57,643 bases of DNA from Bisbaumannia pacifica (GCF_007989625.1 NZ_BJUK01000024.1:1-57643); one strand, 5' to 3'; positions 39,386 through 52,034 are shown, numbered from the stretch's first letter. Program-made: numbers and translations. Notes: generated by a model from the sequence alone, not told the origin.

Positions 39386-39859
39386 ATGATGCGGGTCAGA
39401 CTGCTCGATGAAGAGGCGCAGGTCGCCTTCGGCGAGGCACTGGGGCGGGCCCTGGAAGGGCGGGGGCGCGTCTACCTCAGCGGCGACCTGGGGGCCGGCA
39501 AGACCACCCTGACCCGAGGCATCCTGCGTGCCCACGGCCACCGTGGGGCGGTGAAGAGTCCCACCTATACCCTGGTGGAGCCCTACGAACTGGGCGAGTG
39601 GCGCCTCTACCACTTCGATCTCTATCGCCTCGGCGACCCCGAGGAACTGGAGTTTATCGGGGCCCGGGACCTCTTCGATGACGATGACCTGTGCCTGGTG
39701 GAGTGGCCCAGCCGCGGGGAGGGCTGGCTGCCGCCCGCGACCCTGGAGATTCATCTGCGCCTGGCCGAGCCGGGACGCGAGGCAAGCCTGGTCGCCGGCG
39801 ATGCCCGGGGCGAGGCGGTGTTGGCGCGTCTCGCCGATGCCTGGCCCATGACCGATTGA
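39386..39859 (+). CDS. tsaE: tRNA threonylcarbamoyladenosine synthesis ATPase TsaE
   Basis: 157-residue P-loop ATPase required for t6A37 formation with TsaB and TsaD. Walker A is SGDLGAGKTTLTRGILRA (near residue 32), followed by KSPTYTLVEPYE, HFDLYRLGDPEELEFIG and LVEWPSRG. Two adjacent ATGs (39386, 39389) are possible starts. The gene directly follows nnr and precedes amiB by 36 bp. Confidence 0.95.
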   Translation: MMRVRLLDEEAQVAFGEALGRALEGRGRVYLSGDLGAGKTTLTRGILRAHGHRGAVKSPTYTLVEPYELGEWRLYHFDLYRLGDPEELEFIGARDLFDDDDLCLVEWPSRGEGWLPPATLEIHLRLAEPGREASLVAGDARGEAVLARLADAWPMTD

Positions 39860-39895
39860 GGCAGCCCTTTTCCCCATGGACGACCGGAACCCCCT

Positions 39896-41347
39896 ATGAT
39901 CCCTGGAGCCTTGCCATTTCGCCGACTCCGCCGACGGCTGCTGCCCTGGTTTGTCCTGGCGCTGCTGCTGGCGCCGTCGGCGCAGGCCACCGAGGTCAAC
40001 AACCTGCGCCTCTGGGCCGCCCCGGATCATGCGCGGCTGGTCTTCGACCTCTCGGCCCCCGCCGAGGCCAATGTGTTTGTCCTGGAGAACCCGCGACGCC
40101 TGGTGATCGACCTGGCGGATACGCGCCTGGCGGCGGATCCGGCGCGTCTCGACCTCTCCGGTAGCGCCATCGGCGGCGTGCGCAGCGGTGTGCGCGACGG
40201 CGACGACCTGCGCATCGTCCTCGACCTGGAGCGCGAGGTGGCGCCCCGGGACTTTACCCTGGCCCCCAACGATCAATACGGCCATCGCCTGGTGGTGGAC
40301 CTGGAGTATCCCGGCGAGAGCGCCGTGGAGGATCCCATCGATCCCATCGAATCGATGATCCGCGAGCAGGAGATGGCCGCCCGGGCGGGGGAGGCGGCGT
40401 CGACGGCCTCCACCGAGGCGCCCGTGGCGCGGCAACCGGCCCAGCCCCATCCGCGGCGCGATATCATCATCGCCGTGGATGCCGGTCATGGCGGCGAGGA
40501 TCCCGGTGCCATCGGCCCCTCGGGGACCCGCGAGAAGGACGTGGTGCTGGAGATCGCCCGACGGCTGCAGCGCCTGGTGGACGAGGCCCCGGGGTTCCGC
40601 GCGGTGATGATCCGCGACGGCGACTACTATGTGGGGCTGCGCCAGCGCATCCGCATCGCCCGGGAGCAGCGCGCCGACTTCTTCGTCTCGGTACACGCCG
40701 ACGCCTTCAATAGCCCGCGCCCCCAGGGTAGCTCGGTCTATGCCCTCTCCCAGAGCGGCGCCACCTCCGAGGCGGCCCAGTGGCTGGCGGACAGCGAGAA
40801 CCGTGCCGACCTGATCGGTGGTGTCGACGGCAACCTCTCCCTCAACGACCATGACGAGGTGCTGCGCGGGGTGCTGATGGACCTCACCCTGACCGCCACC
40901 CTCAACGACTCCCTGGCCATCGGGGGGCGGGTGCTGGATCGTTTGGGGCGGATCAATCGCCTGCACAAGTCGCGGGTGGAGCAGGCCGGCTTCGTGGTGC
41001 TCAAGTCGCCGGACATTCCCTCCCTGCTGGTGGAGACCGGCTTTATCTCCAACCCGGACGAGGAGCGCCGCCTGCGCGACCCCGGTCACCAGCTGAGCAT
41101 GGCCGAGGCGATCTTCGCCGGGGTGCAGGAGCACTTCCAGCGTAACCCGCCCCCCACCAGCCTGCTGGCCTGGCAGCGCGACCAGAATCGCGGCGGTGCC
41201 GGTAACGAATACCGCATCCAACCCGGCGATACCCTCTCGGAGATCGCCGATCGGCACCGGGTCTCCCTCGGCGCCTTGCGGCAGGCCAATGCCATTAATG
41301 GCGATGTGATCCGGGTCGGCCAGGTACTGCGGATACCGCAATCCTAG
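39896..41347 (+). CDS. amiB: N-acetylmuramoyl-L-alanine amidase AmiB/AmiC type with AMIN and LysM domains
   Basis: 483-residue periplasmic amidase that splits septal peptidoglycan. Order: signal peptide ([10 protein letters not shown]..., cleavage AQA|TEV), AMIN domain (about 25-140) for septal targeting, Amidase_3 domain with zinc ligands in [26 protein letters not shown] and VSVHADAF and catalytic glutamate in VETGFISN, and a C-terminal LysM ([16 protein letters not shown]). The LysM matches E. coli AmiB rather than AmiA or AmiC. The ribosome site is weak. Confidence 0.94.
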   Translation: MIPGALPFRRLRRRLLPWFVLALLLAPSAQATEVNNLRLWAAPDHARLVFDLSAPAEANVFVLENPRRLVIDLADTRLAADPARLDLSGSAIGGVRSGVRDGDDLRIVLDLEREVAPRDFTLAPNDQYGHRLVVDLEYPGESAVEDPIDPIESMIREQEMAARAGEAASTASTEAPVARQPAQPHPRRDIIIAVDAGHGGEDPGAIGPSGTREKDVVLEIARRLQRLVDEAPGFRAVMIRDGDYYVGLRQRIRIAREQRADFFVSVHADAFNSPRPQGSSVYALSQSGATSEAAQWLADSENRADLIGGVDGNLSLNDHDEVLRGVLMDLTLTATLNDSLAIGGRVLDRLGRINRLHKSRVEQAGFVVLKSPDIPSLLVETGFISNPDEERRLRDPGHQLSMAEAIFAGVQEHFQRNPPPTSLLAWQRDQNRGGAGNEYRIQPGDTLSEIADRHRVSLGALRQANAINGDVIRVGQVLRIPQS

Positions 41348-41418
41348 ATAGCGCGGCGAAGAGGGAAGACATGCCTCTTCTGCCTTCCTTATCCCCTCTG
41401 CCGCTGGTATGGAGTGAT

Positions 41419-43374
41419 ATGTCAGAACAGCGACCCATCCGCATTCTCGATCCCCGGCTGGCCAACCAGATCGCCGCCGGCGAGGTGGTGGAGCGTCCCG
41501 CTTCGGTACTCAAGGAGCTGGTGGAGAATGCCGTGGATGCCGGCAGCCGGCGGATCGAGCTGGAACTGGAGGCCGGCGGCGCGCGCCTGATCCGGGTGCG
41601 TGACGATGGCGGGGGGATCGCCGAGGCGGACCTGCCCCTGGCGCTGTCCCGACACGCCACCAGCAAGATCGCCTCCCTGGAGGAGCTGGAGGGCGTGGCC
41701 AGCCTCGGCTTTCGTGGCGAGGCGCTGGCCTCCATCGCCTCGGTGTCGCGGCTGGAGCTGATCTCCAATACCGACGACGACCCCCAGGCGGGCTGGCGGG
41801 TGGTGGCCGAGGGGCGCGAGATGGAGCCCCGGGTGACCCCGGCGCCTCACCCGCGCGGCACCACGGTGGCGGTGCGCGACCTGTTCTTCAATACCCCGGC
41901 ACGGCGCAAGTTCCTGCGCACCGAGAAGACCGAGTTCGGCCACGCCGAGGAAGCCTTCCGGCGCCTGGCGCTATCCCGTTACGATATCGGCTGGAGCCTG
42001 CGCCACAACCAGAAGACCCTGCATCAGTTGCGTCCCGCCGCGGACGCCGCCGGTCGCGAGCGGCGCATCGCTGCCCTGCTTGGCAAGGGGTTCCTGGAGA
42101 ACGCCCTGGCCCTGGACCTGGAGGCCAATGGCCTGCGCCTGTGGGGCTGGGTGGGGCTGCCCACCTTCTCCCGGGCCCAGGCCGATCAGCAGTATTTCTT
42201 CGTCAATGGTCGGGTGGTGCGCGATCGCCTGGTCGCCCACGCCATCCGCCAGGCCTACCGGGACGTGCTCTTCCACGGCCGTCACCCGGTCTTCGTGCTC
42301 TACCTGGAGCTCGACCCCAGCGTGGTGGACGTCAACGTGCACCCCACCAAGCACGAGGTGCGCTTCCGGGATGGCCGCCTGGTTCATGATTTCCTCTTTT
42401 CCAGCCTGCATCGCGCCCTGGGCGAGGCCCGCCCCGGCCATCAGGAAGCCGAGGAAGCGGTGGAGGCGGGTGCCGAGGCGGCGACGACCGTCGCGGCGCC
42501 GGGCGTGGCCGAGGCGGCGCCCCGCTGGCAGCAGCAGCCCATGGCCCTGGGCGGTGGCGACGAACGCGAGCGCCACCCGGGGGCCGACAAGGTGCGCCAG
42601 TTTATGGCCGGCTATCGGGCGCTGCACCCGGATCATGAGGAGAGCCTGCTGACGCCCCAGCCGGCGCCGCCCGGTGGCGCGGCGGCGGCCCAGGCCCGCG
42701 GCGAGGCGGGGGGGGGCGAGGGCACCTCTCTCCGGCCCATACCGAGCGCGCCGCCGCGGCCGAGCCTGCCGGAGGAGGACCCCACCCAGGCGCCGCCGCT
42801 GGGCTATGCCATCGCCCAACTGCAGGGGGTCTATATCCTCGCCCAGGGGCGCCGCGGCCTGGTGGTGGTGGATATGCACGCCGCCCATGAGCGCATCACC
42901 TATGAGCGGCTCAAGACCCAGGTCCACGGTGGGGCCCTGGAGGCCCAGGCGCTGCTGGTGCCGGTGTCGCTGGCGGCCAGCGCCGCCGAGGTGGCCACCG
43001 CCGAGGCGGAGCGCGAGGCCTTCGCCCGCCTGGGGGTGGAGCTCGACGTGGCCGGCCCGGAGACCCTGCTGGTGCGCCAGGTGCCGACCCTGCTGGCGGA
43101 GGCCGACGTCGAACCGCTGATTCGCGACATGCTCGGCGACCTGGAACGCTACGGGCGCTCGGATCGCCTCGAGGCGCATATCAACGAACTGTTGGCCACC
43201 ATGGCCTGCCATGGCAGCGTGCGCGCCAACCGCAAGCTATCGATCGCCGAGATGAACGCCCTGCTGCGGGACATGGAACGCACCGAGCGCAGCGGTCAGT
43301 GCAATCACGGCCGGCCCACTTGGTTCGAGATGTCGATGCACGAGCTCGACAAGCGCTTTTTGAGGGGGCAGTGA
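41419..43374 (+). CDS. mutL: DNA mismatch repair protein MutL
   Basis: 651-residue GHKL ATPase linking MutS to downstream repair. ATPase motifs [11 protein letters not shown] (from residue 33), DDGGGI and [11 protein letters not shown] are intact; a proline/alanine-rich linker spans about 350-450; the C-terminal dimer domain has DMHAAHERI and [13 protein letters not shown]. No endonuclease DQHA-x2-E-x4-E motif is seen, in line with MutH-using gammaproteobacteria, although mutH is not here. The start at 41419 follows GGAGTGAT. The stop overlaps the miaA start (TGATG). Confidence 0.95.
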   Translation: MSEQRPIRILDPRLANQIAAGEVVERPASVLKELVENAVDAGSRRIELELEAGGARLIRVRDDGGGIAEADLPLALSRHATSKIASLEELEGVASLGFRGEALASIASVSRLELISNTDDDPQAGWRVVAEGREMEPRVTPAPHPRGTTVAVRDLFFNTPARRKFLRTEKTEFGHAEEAFRRLALSRYDIGWSLRHNQKTLHQLRPAADAAGRERRIAALLGKGFLENALALDLEANGLRLWGWVGLPTFSRAQADQQYFFVNGRVVRDRLVAHAIRQAYRDVLFHGRHPVFVLYLELDPSVVDVNVHPTKHEVRFRDGRLVHDFLFSSLHRALGEARPGHQEAEEAVEAGAEAATTVAAPGVAEAAPRWQQQPMALGGGDERERHPGADKVRQFMAGYRALHPDHEESLLTPQPAPPGGAAAAQARGEAGGGEGTSLRPIPSAPPRPSLPEEDPTQAPPLGYAIAQLQGVYILAQGRRGLVVVDMHAAHERITYERLKTQVHGGALEAQALLVPVSLAASAAEVATAEAEREAFARLGVELDVAGPETLLVRQVPTLLAEADVEPLIRDMLGDLERYGRSDRLEAHINELLATMACHGSVRANRKLSIAEMNALLRDMERTERSGQCNHGRPTWFEMSMHELDKRFLRGQ

Positions 43375-44315
43375 TGAGCGCCGCCCGCCGCCCGCCGGCG
43401 ATCCTGCTGATGGGGCCCACCGCCGCCGGCAAGACCGATCTGGCCATCGCCCTGCATGAACGCCTGGGCTGCGAGCTGATCAGCGTCGACTCGGCGCTGA
43501 TCTACCGTGGCATGGATATCGGCACCGCCAAGCCCTCGGCCGCGGAGCTGGCCCGGGCGCCCCATCGGCTGGTGGATATCCGCGACCCCGCCGAGGCCTA
43601 CAGCGCCGCCGAGTTCCGCGAGGATGCCCTGGCGGCGATGCACGAGATCACCGCCGCCGGCAGGATTCCGCTGCTGGTGGGGGGCACCATGATGTACTTC
43701 AAGCGCCTGGTGGAGGGGGTGGCCGAGATGCCCGCCGCCGACCCGGCGCTGCGCGCCGCGCTGGAGGCGGAGGCGGAGCGCCGCGGCCTACAGGCCTTGC
43801 ACGAGGAGCTGGCGCGGGTCGATCCGAGGCTCGCCGCCGAGCTGCATCCGCACAATCGCCAGCGCCTGCTGCGCGCCCTGGAGGTCTACCGTCTCAGTGG
43901 GCGGCCGCTCAGCGCCCTCTGGGCGGAACAGCGGCGAGAAACCTTGCCCTGGCGCACGCTGTCGATAGGAGTGGCGCCCGCCGAGCGTCGCGTCCTGCAC
44001 GAGCGTATCGGCCGGCGCTTCGAGGCGATGCTGGCACAGGGCTTCCTCGACGAGGTGGCGACGCTGAAGGCGCGGGGCGATTTGCACCTGGATCTGCCCT
44101 CCATGCGCTGCGTCGGTTACCGTCAGGCCTGGGAATATCTCGACGGCCGCTACGATCGCCAGGCCCTGATCGACAAGGGCACGGCGGCCACGCGGCAGTT
44201 GGCCAAACGGCAATTGACCTGGCTGCGCGGCTGGCCGGAACTGCACTGGCTGGAAGGGCAGCGGGGCGATGCCCTGGAGCGGGTCCTGAAACTCGTGCGC
44301 CGCTTTAGTAGTTAG
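43374..44315 (+). CDS. miaA: tRNA dimethylallyltransferase MiaA
   Basis: 313-residue enzyme adding a dimethylallyl group to A37 of tRNAs reading UNN codons. P-loop [48 protein letters not shown] and the C-terminal [15 protein letters not shown] are typical. The frame is open into mutL, but the ATG at 43374 overlapping the mutL stop, with AGGGGGCAG upstream, is the start. Confidence 0.96.
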   Translation: MSAARRPPAILLMGPTAAGKTDLAIALHERLGCELISVDSALIYRGMDIGTAKPSAAELARAPHRLVDIRDPAEAYSAAEFREDALAAMHEITAAGRIPLLVGGTMMYFKRLVEGVAEMPAADPALRAALEAEAERRGLQALHEELARVDPRLAAELHPHNRQRLLRALEVYRLSGRPLSALWAEQRRETLPWRTLSIGVAPAERRVLHERIGRRFEAMLAQGFLDEVATLKARGDLHLDLPSMRCVGYRQAWEYLDGRYDRQALIDKGTAATRQLAKRQLTWLRGWPELHWLEGQRGDALERVLKLVRRFSS

Positions 44316-44431
44316 CGTAAGATACGGTGTTCGGTTGGCCGCTTGCCGCGCCGTATACTCGGGCCGCCCCTGGTCGGTGGCCCACATAACATGACATCAA
44401 TGCAAAATTAGAGACAGTTAGGGAGAGCAAA

Positions 44432-44677
44432 ATGTCCAAAGGACAGTCCCTTCAAGACCCGTATCTGAACATCCTGCGCAAGGAGCGCATTCCGGTGTCC
44501 ATCTTCCTGGTCAACGGCATCAAGCTGCAGGGTCAGATCGAGTCCTTCGACCAGTTCGTCATCCTGCTGCGCAACACCGTGAGCCAGATGGTCTATAAGC
44601 ACGCCATCTCCACCGTGGTGCCGTCCCGCAATGTGCGCCTGCCGGCTCAGGACCCCGCGGCGGCGCCGGACTCTTGA
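44432..44677 (+). CDS. hfq: RNA chaperone Hfq
   Basis: 81-residue Sm-like hexameric RNA chaperone. Sm1 ([20 protein letters not shown]) and Sm2 ([13 protein letters not shown]) are intact, and the proximal-face [12 protein letters not shown] segment is standard. The C-terminal tail after the Sm fold is short (about 15 residues), unlike the 102-residue E. coli form. GGGAGAG precedes the ATG. The 116-bp spacer after miaA contains TATACT (44354-44359), a possible -10, so hfq may have its own promoter. Confidence 0.97.
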   Translation: MSKGQSLQDPYLNILRKERIPVSIFLVNGIKLQGQIESFDQFVILLRNTVSQMVYKHAISTVVPSRNVRLPAQDPAAAPDS

Positions 44678-44691
44678 TCGCGAGGTAGTGA

Positions 44692-46011
44692 TTGTTTTTT
44701 GAACGCCCCAACGCCGGTGAAACGGCGGTCCTCGTCCATGTCGACTTCCAGGACGAACGCGAGCGCGAAGATCCGGGTGAATTCCTGGAGCTGGTGCGCT
44801 CCGCCGGTGCCGAACCGGCTACCCTGCTTAACGGTAGCCGGAGTCGGCCCGATCCCCGCACCTTTATCGGCAGCGGCAAGCTCGAAGAGCTTCGCGAGCT
44901 GCTGGCGGTGCATCATGCCGAGCTGGTGATCTTCAACCACGGCCTGAGTCCTTCCCAGGAGCGTAACCTGGAGCGGAGCCTCAAGTGCCGGGTGCTCGAT
45001 CGTACCGGCCTGATTCTCGATATCTTCGCCCAGCGGGCGCGTACCCACGAGGGCAAGCTGCAGGTGGAGCTGGCCCAGCTGGAGTACATGTCCACCCGGT
45101 TGGTGCGCGGCTGGACCCACCTGGAACGCCAGAAGGGCGGTATCGGCCTGCGTGGCCCCGGTGAGACCCAGTTGGAGACCGACCGCCGCCTGCTGCGGGC
45201 GCGCATCAAGGCGATCCACAAGCGCCTCGACAAGGTGCGCAGCCAGCGCGACCAGAATCGTCGCGCCCGGGCTCGGGCGGAGATCCCCAGCGTCTCCCTG
45301 GTGGGCTATACCAACGCCGGCAAGTCGACGCTGTTCAACGCCCTGACCGAGTCCGGCGTCTACGCCGCCGACCAGCTCTTCGCCACCCTGGACCCGACCC
45401 TGCGTCGCCTCGAGATCGACGACGTGGGGCCGGTGGTGCTGGCGGACACCGTGGGCTTTATTCGTCACCTGCCCCACAAGCTGGTCGAGGCCTTCCGGGC
45501 CACCCTCCAGGAGGCCGCCGAGGCGACCCTGTTGGTGCATGTGATCGACGCCGCCGACCCCGACCGCGAGCTCAACGTGGAGCAGGTGGAGGCGGTGCTC
45601 AAGGAGATCGGCGCCGACGCGATTCCCTGCCTGCGGGTGATGAACAAGATCGACCTGCTGGACAGCGCGCCGCGCATCGAGCGCGATGGCGAGGGGCGCC
45701 CCGAGGCGGTATGGCTCTCGGCCCAGAGCGGCCAGGGGCTCGAGCTGCTCGGCGAGGCGCTCTCCGGTTGCCTGGCCGGCGACGTGGTGGATGCCGAGCT
45801 GACCCTGGCCCCTGCTCAGGGGCGGCTGCGCGCCGCCCTGCACGAGCTGGGCGCGGTACGTCAGGAGCGTTTCGACGAGCACGGCCAGACCCGGCTCGAG
45901 ATTCGCCTGCCACGGCGCGATTTTTTGCAGTTGATGGCGCGTCTCGGCGAGAATGCCGACGACTACCTGCCCCCGGCGCAGCGCGAGCCGCGCGCGGAGT
46001 GGGAGCTCTAG
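44692..46011 (+). CDS. hflX: Ribosome-splitting GTPase HflX (TTG start)
   Basis: 439-residue GTPase that dissociates stalled ribosomes. The N-terminal HflX domain has RPDPRTFIGSGKLEEL and FNHGLSPSQERNLE; the linker has GIGLRGPGETQLETDRR; the G domain has GYTNAGKSTLFN, LADTVGF and NKIDLL. The only start that gives the normal N-terminus (FFERPNAGETAVLVHV) is a TTG at 44692, supported by GAGGTAGTGA just upstream. It lies 14 bp after hfq. Confidence 0.95.
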   Translation: MFFERPNAGETAVLVHVDFQDEREREDPGEFLELVRSAGAEPATLLNGSRSRPDPRTFIGSGKLEELRELLAVHHAELVIFNHGLSPSQERNLERSLKCRVLDRTGLILDIFAQRARTHEGKLQVELAQLEYMSTRLVRGWTHLERQKGGIGLRGPGETQLETDRRLLRARIKAIHKRLDKVRSQRDQNRRARARAEIPSVSLVGYTNAGKSTLFNALTESGVYAADQLFATLDPTLRRLEIDDVGPVVLADTVGFIRHLPHKLVEAFRATLQEAAEATLLVHVIDAADPDRELNVEQVEAVLKEIGADAIPCLRVMNKIDLLDSAPRIERDGEGRPEAVWLSAQSGQGLELLGEALSGCLAGDVVDAELTLAPAQGRLRAALHELGAVRQERFDEHGQTRLEIRLPRRDFLQLMARLGENADDYLPPAQREPRAEWEL

Positions 46012-46089
46012 AAAGCGTTGTGCTGAGACGGAGGGGCGTGAGAGCGACCCTCCGGCGGACGGATTCAATGCATAGTGTGGAGACGACGT

Positions 46090-47310
46090 ATGGCTTGGAA
46101 TGAGCCTGGTGGTGGCAAGCAGCATGACCCCTGGAGCGGGGGCGGTCGTCGCGGTGGCGGCGGCGGTGGCGGTGGTAACGGGGGCAATCAGGGCCCGCCC
46201 GACCTCGACGAGGCGCTGAAGAAGTTTCAGGACAAGCTCAATGGCATGCTCGGTGGCCGTGGCGGCAAGGGCGGCGGTCGTGGCGGCAAGGGCGGCGGCG
46301 GTCGTCGCAACACATTCGCCTTGCCGGGCCTGCTGGTCATCGTGGCCCTGGCGATCTGGGCCGCCTCGGGCTTCTACCTGGTCGATCAGTCCGAACGCGG
46401 CGTGGTGCTGCGCTTCGGCAAGTTCCAGGAAGTGGTCAGCCCCGGCTTGCACTGGAATCCGCCGCTGATCGACGACGTGCGCATGGTCAACGTGACCCGG
46501 GTGCGCTCGCTGACCCAGACCCAGTCGATGCTGACCCGCGACGAGAATATCGTCGAGGTGGAGATCTCGGCCCAGTACCTGGTCGCCAGTCCGCGGGACT
46601 TCGTGCTCAACGTGCGCAACCCGCAGCTCTCCATCGAGAATGCCCTGGACAGTGCCCTGCGCCATGTGGTCGGCGGCACCGAGATGATCGATATCCTCAC
46701 CTCGGGCCGTGAGATCCTGGGCAGTTCCGTGGCCAGCCGCCTGCAGTCCTACCTGGACAGCTACGGCACCGGTATTCGTCTGCAGACCATCAACATCGAG
46801 TCCACCTCGGCGCCGGCGCCGGTGATCGATGCCTTCGATGACGTGATCCGCGCCCGCGAGGATCGCCAGCGCACCATCAACGAGGCGATCGCCTACGCCA
46901 ATGCGGTGATTCCCGCCGCCCAGGGCCAGGCCCAGCGCATCATCGAGCAGGGTCAGGGCTATCGCGAGTCGGTGGTGGCCGAGGCCCAGGGTCAGGCCAA
47001 CCGCTTCCTGTCGTTGCTGACCGAGTACCAGAGCGCGCCGGAGATCATGCGCGAGCGCCTCTACCTGGATGCCATCAGCGAGGTGTTGAGCGGCACCGAC
47101 AAGGTCCTGCTGGATGTCAGCGACAGCGCGCCGCTGATGTACTTGCCGCTGGATCAGCTGCGTTCCGGCGCGAGCGGCCGGACGTCGTCGAGTGGGCAGT
47201 ATGACCAGGACGAGCGACTCGACCCCCAGGTGCTGGAGCGCCTGCGCAGCAGCAGTAGCCAGACATCATCCGGCAACCAGAGCAGTGGTATTCGCAGGGA
47301 GGGCCGCTAA
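46090..47310 (+). CDS. hflK: FtsH protease modulator HflK
   Basis: 406-residue SPFH/prohibitin membrane protein that with HflC cages FtsH. A glycine-rich N-terminus (two clusters within the first 75 residues) is followed by one membrane helix (FALPGLLVIVALAIWAASG), the SPFH domain starting YLVDQSERGVVLRFGKF, and a long coiled region. The glycine-rich part is encoded by near-tandem GGCGGTCGTGGCGGCAAG units. hflC follows without a gap. Confidence 0.96.
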   Translation: MAWNEPGGGKQHDPWSGGGRRGGGGGGGGNGGNQGPPDLDEALKKFQDKLNGMLGGRGGKGGGRGGKGGGGRRNTFALPGLLVIVALAIWAASGFYLVDQSERGVVLRFGKFQEVVSPGLHWNPPLIDDVRMVNVTRVRSLTQTQSMLTRDENIVEVEISAQYLVASPRDFVLNVRNPQLSIENALDSALRHVVGGTEMIDILTSGREILGSSVASRLQSYLDSYGTGIRLQTINIESTSAPAPVIDAFDDVIRAREDRQRTINEAIAYANAVIPAAQGQAQRIIEQGQGYRESVVAEAQGQANRFLSLLTEYQSAPEIMRERLYLDAISEVLSGTDKVLLDVSDSAPLMYLPLDQLRSGASGRTSSSGQYDQDERLDPQVLERLRSSSSQTSSGNQSSGIRREGR

Positions 47311-48192
47311 GTGATCAATAACCGTTCCTTGCTGATCGTCGGTGGCCTCGCCGCCGCCGCCTGGCTGGCCAGCAACAGCCTCTATGTGGTCGATGAAACC
47401 GAGCGTGCGGTCAAGCTGCGCTTCGGTGAGGTGATCGAGGAGAACATCCAGCCTGGGCTGCACTTCAAGGTGCCCATCACCCAGACGGTGCGCAAGTTCG
47501 ACACCCGGGTGCTGACCCTGGACACCGACCCCAGCCGCTACCTGACCCTGGAGCAGAAGGCGGTGATCGTCGACTCCTACGTCAAGTGGCAGGTGGTCGA
47601 TCCCACCCGCTACTACGAGGCCACCGCCGGTGACGAGCTGATGGCGGTGCGCCTGATCCAGCCGCGGGTGGACGAGAGCCTGCGTAACGAGTTCGGTCGC
47701 CTCAACCTGCAGCAGATCATCGCCGAGCGCCGCGACGAGCTGATGTCGGGGCCCACCGAGGACCTGAATGCCTTGCTCCGCGACGAGCTGGGCGTGGCCA
47801 TCCTCGACGTGCGCGTCAAGCGGATCGACCTACCGGAAGACGTTTCCGCGGCGGTCTACGACCGCATGCGCTCCGAGCGCGAGCGGGAGGCCCGCGAGTG
47901 GCGTGCCCAGGGCCAGGAAGAGGCCGAGCGCATCCGCGCCAACGCCGATCGCCGCCGTCAGGTGCTGCTGGCCCAGGCCACCGAGCGCTCCGAGACCCTG
48001 CGCGGTGAGGGTGATGCGGAAGCCGCGGCCGTCTATGCCCAGGCCTACCAGCAGGATGCGGAGTTCTTCTCCTTCTACCGCAGCCTCAACGCCTACCGTG
48101 AGACCTTCGGCGGTGACGGCAACATGATGGTGTTGGAGCCCTCCAGCGACTTCTTCCGCTACCTCGGGGACCCCAGGGGCGGGGGCGAGTAA
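47311..48192 (+). CDS. hflC: FtsH protease modulator HflC (GTG start)
   Basis: 293-residue partner of HflK. N-terminal membrane anchor (LLIVGGLAAAAWLASNSLYV), SPFH domain beginning VVDETERAVKLRFGEV, then a charged helical region (RSEREREAREWRAQGQEEA). The GTG at 47311 immediately follows the hflK stop, with AGGGAGG inside the hflK end, so translation should be coupled. A terminator follows. Confidence 0.96.
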   Translation: MINNRSLLIVGGLAAAAWLASNSLYVVDETERAVKLRFGEVIEENIQPGLHFKVPITQTVRKFDTRVLTLDTDPSRYLTLEQKAVIVDSYVKWQVVDPTRYYEATAGDELMAVRLIQPRVDESLRNEFGRLNLQQIIAERRDELMSGPTEDLNALLRDELGVAILDVRVKRIDLPEDVSAAVYDRMRSEREREAREWRAQGQEEAERIRANADRRRQVLLAQATERSETLRGEGDAEAAAVYAQAYQQDAEFFSFYRSLNAYRETFGGDGNMMVLEPSSDFFRYLGDPRGGGE

Positions 48193-48255
48193 GGCCCCAC
48201 CCCGGCGATCGCGGTCGCCGGGGTTTATCCCGGGGCCAAACGTGGTAGACTCCCG

Positions 48256-48280
48256 AAACCGGGCGTGGCCCGGTTTTTTT
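48256..48280 (+). terminator. Rho-independent terminator after hflC
   Basis: AAACCGGGC, loop GTG, GCCCGGTTT, then a continuous T-run. It closes the hfq-hflXKC unit; hisZ begins 146 bp later. TAGACT at 48246-48251 just before it could be a -10, but its product would run straight into the hairpin. The remaining spacer shows nothing recognisable. Confidence 0.85.
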
Positions 48281-48426
48281 GTGGCCCGAGATCGGCGTAT
48301 CCCGGGCCTGGAACCGACTCCCTACGGGGCCCGGCAGGCAGATGCCGGGCCTTCTTCCGGCCTTCTTATCGGGCGGCACGTGGCCGCGTCGCGCCCGGGC
48401 CAACGAATACTGGCAGGACAGAACAC

Positions 48427-50996
<2,570 letters not shown>

Positions 50997-51052
50997 GCCG
51001 CCGGTTCCAGAGGGTCAACGAGAGGGTGCCCTGTGGGCGCTCTCTCCAGACC

Positions 51053-51118
51053 GATATCCTCTCCACCGGCCCGGACCGCAGCGAGACCATCGTGGTGCGC
51101 AACCCGTTCGAGGGATAA
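51053..51118 (+). pseudogene. Echo of the purA 3' end
   Basis: 51053-51118 aligns with 50931-50996 without gaps, about 59 of 66 bases identical. It still encodes DILSTGPDRSETIVVRNPFE-G-stop against [21 protein letters not shown]-stop; differences are synonymous or conservative and the stop is TAA instead of TGA. There is no start or upstream purA sequence, so it is a remnant, not a gene. Confidence 0.85.
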
Positions 51119-51140
51119 GGCTGGCAAAGCCTCCGGCGCT

Positions 51141-51260
51141 GAGGCCCGGGGCTACCCTGGGGGCAGGCCACTGCGCGAAGACGCTGTGAACCCGTCCATG
51201 GGCGCTCGACTTTTTCGTCCCTGAAAAAGACGCTTCGCTCCGGGCTGCCCCCAGCGCCCC
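51141..51260 (+). repeat. Dispersed intergenic repeat, copy 5 (complete, 120 bp)
   Basis: Best-preserved copy: outer arms CTGGGGGCAG (51157-51166) and CTGCCCCCAG (51245-51254), inner arms CTTTTTC and GAAAAAG with loop GTCCCT, and the core GCGAAGACGCTGTGAACCC. With the purA echo, terminator and suf control region it fills the 524-bp gap between purA and the suf regulator. Confidence 0.82.
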
Positions 51261-51309
51261 TCGGCCATTCCAGTGAGGGTGGCCCAAGTGCTGGAAGATC
51301 TACTTGAAG

Positions 51310-51334
51310 AGGGCGCCCCGGGGCGCCCTTTTTC
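51310..51334 (+). terminator. Rho-independent terminator downstream of purA
   Basis: AGGGCGCCCC (51310-51319) is directly followed by its complement GGGGCGCCCT (51320-51329) and a T-run, with A-rich bases in front. Confidence 0.85.
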
Positions 51335-51357
51335 GTGGGCGGTCGATAGGCATTGCC

Positions 51358-51376
51358 AATGAGAATAATTGGCGTT
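51358..51376 (+). promoter_or_regulatory. Possible Fur box upstream of suf
   Basis: AATGAGAATAATTGGCGTT. The left half fits the Fur consensus well (TGAGAAT against TGATAAT), the right half partly (10 of 14 core positions overall). It also forms GCCAAT/ATTGGC arms. It lies about 56 bp before the proposed suf -35. Fur control of suf is known in enterics. Confidence 0.4.
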
Positions 51377-51431
51377 AATGATTCGAACGCCGTCGAACCG
51401 GCGTCGATCATGGCGTTTTGCGTCGCCCCTC

Positions 51432-51469
51432 TTCACAAGCCGAACCATAGAGGACTAAAATGGTACCCA
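51432..51469 (+). promoter_or_regulatory. Suf operon promoter with Rrf2-type operator
   Basis: TTCACA (51432-51437) and TAAAAT (51456-51461) are 18 bp apart. The -10 lies inside ATAGAGGACTAAAATGGTAC, which resembles the GACTAAAATAGTC core of IscR/Rrf2 operators. This suggests autoregulation by the Rrf2 protein encoded 52 bp downstream. Confidence 0.55.
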
Positions 51470-51520
51470 ATTCGAGTGGGGTGCCTGCGGGGTGCCCGTC
51501 ACGGGGGTAGGAACAACGGC

Positions 51521-51988
51521 ATGATGAAGCTCTCCAGGCTGACCGACTACGCCGCGGTGGTGATGGCCCAGATCGCCCGCCAGCCGCAGCAGCCCCATGC
51601 GGCGGCGGAGCTGGCCGAGGCGGTGAAGCTGCCACATCCCACCGTCAGCAAGACCCTGAAGATGCTGGTCAAGGCCGGGCTCCTGGAGTCCCAGCGCGGC
51701 GCCCAGGGCGGCTATCGCCTGGCGCGGCCGGCCCACGAGATCACCGCCATCGACATCATCACCGCCATCGAGGGCCCCGTGGCCATGACCGAGTGCAGTC
51801 AGAGCGATGGCGACTGTGACCTGCTCGACACTTGCGGGGTGGCCGACAACTGGCAGCGCGTCTCGCTGGCGGTGCGCACCCTGCTCGATAGCGTGACCCT
51901 GGCCCACCTGGCCCAGACCGCGCCCATCAAATTACCGGTCCGGCTGCCCATCCAGAGCATCGATCTGGGCGCCACCGCCGACACCTGA
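51521..51988 (+). CDS. Rrf2-family SUF operon regulator
   Basis: 155-residue IscR-like transcription factor. Winged helix at about 5-70 ([46 protein letters not shown]). Three cysteines C92, C99 and C105 (C-x6-C-x5-C) should hold a Fe-S cluster, as in IscR. Position and pattern fit the gammaproteobacterial SUF regulator class; E. coli has the related nsrR after purA. ATGs at 51521 and 51524 are both possible. The long upstream open frame covers the promoter and is rejected. Confidence 0.88.
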   Translation: MMKLSRLTDYAAVVMAQIARQPQQPHAAAELAEAVKLPHPTVSKTLKMLVKAGLLESQRGAQGGYRLARPAHEITAIDIITAIEGPVAMTECSQSDGDCDLLDTCGVADNWQRVSLAVRTLLDSVTLAHLAQTAPIKLPVRLPIQSIDLGATADT

Positions 51989-52034
51989 ATTGCCCAAAGG
52001 GCTCGAACGCAACCGCCCGGGAGGGGGAAAGACC

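Noticed and set aside
37862-41341. 1159-codon open frame on the minus strand, antisense to nnr, tsaE and amiB
   Set aside because: Its composition (G, H, Q, A rich, no domains) is what the complement of GC-rich codons produces, and all three plus-strand genes are well-known families.
44647-46665. 672-codon open frame antisense to hflX and hflK
   Set aside because: Shadow frame with low-complexity product; it crosses gene boundaries on the other strand.
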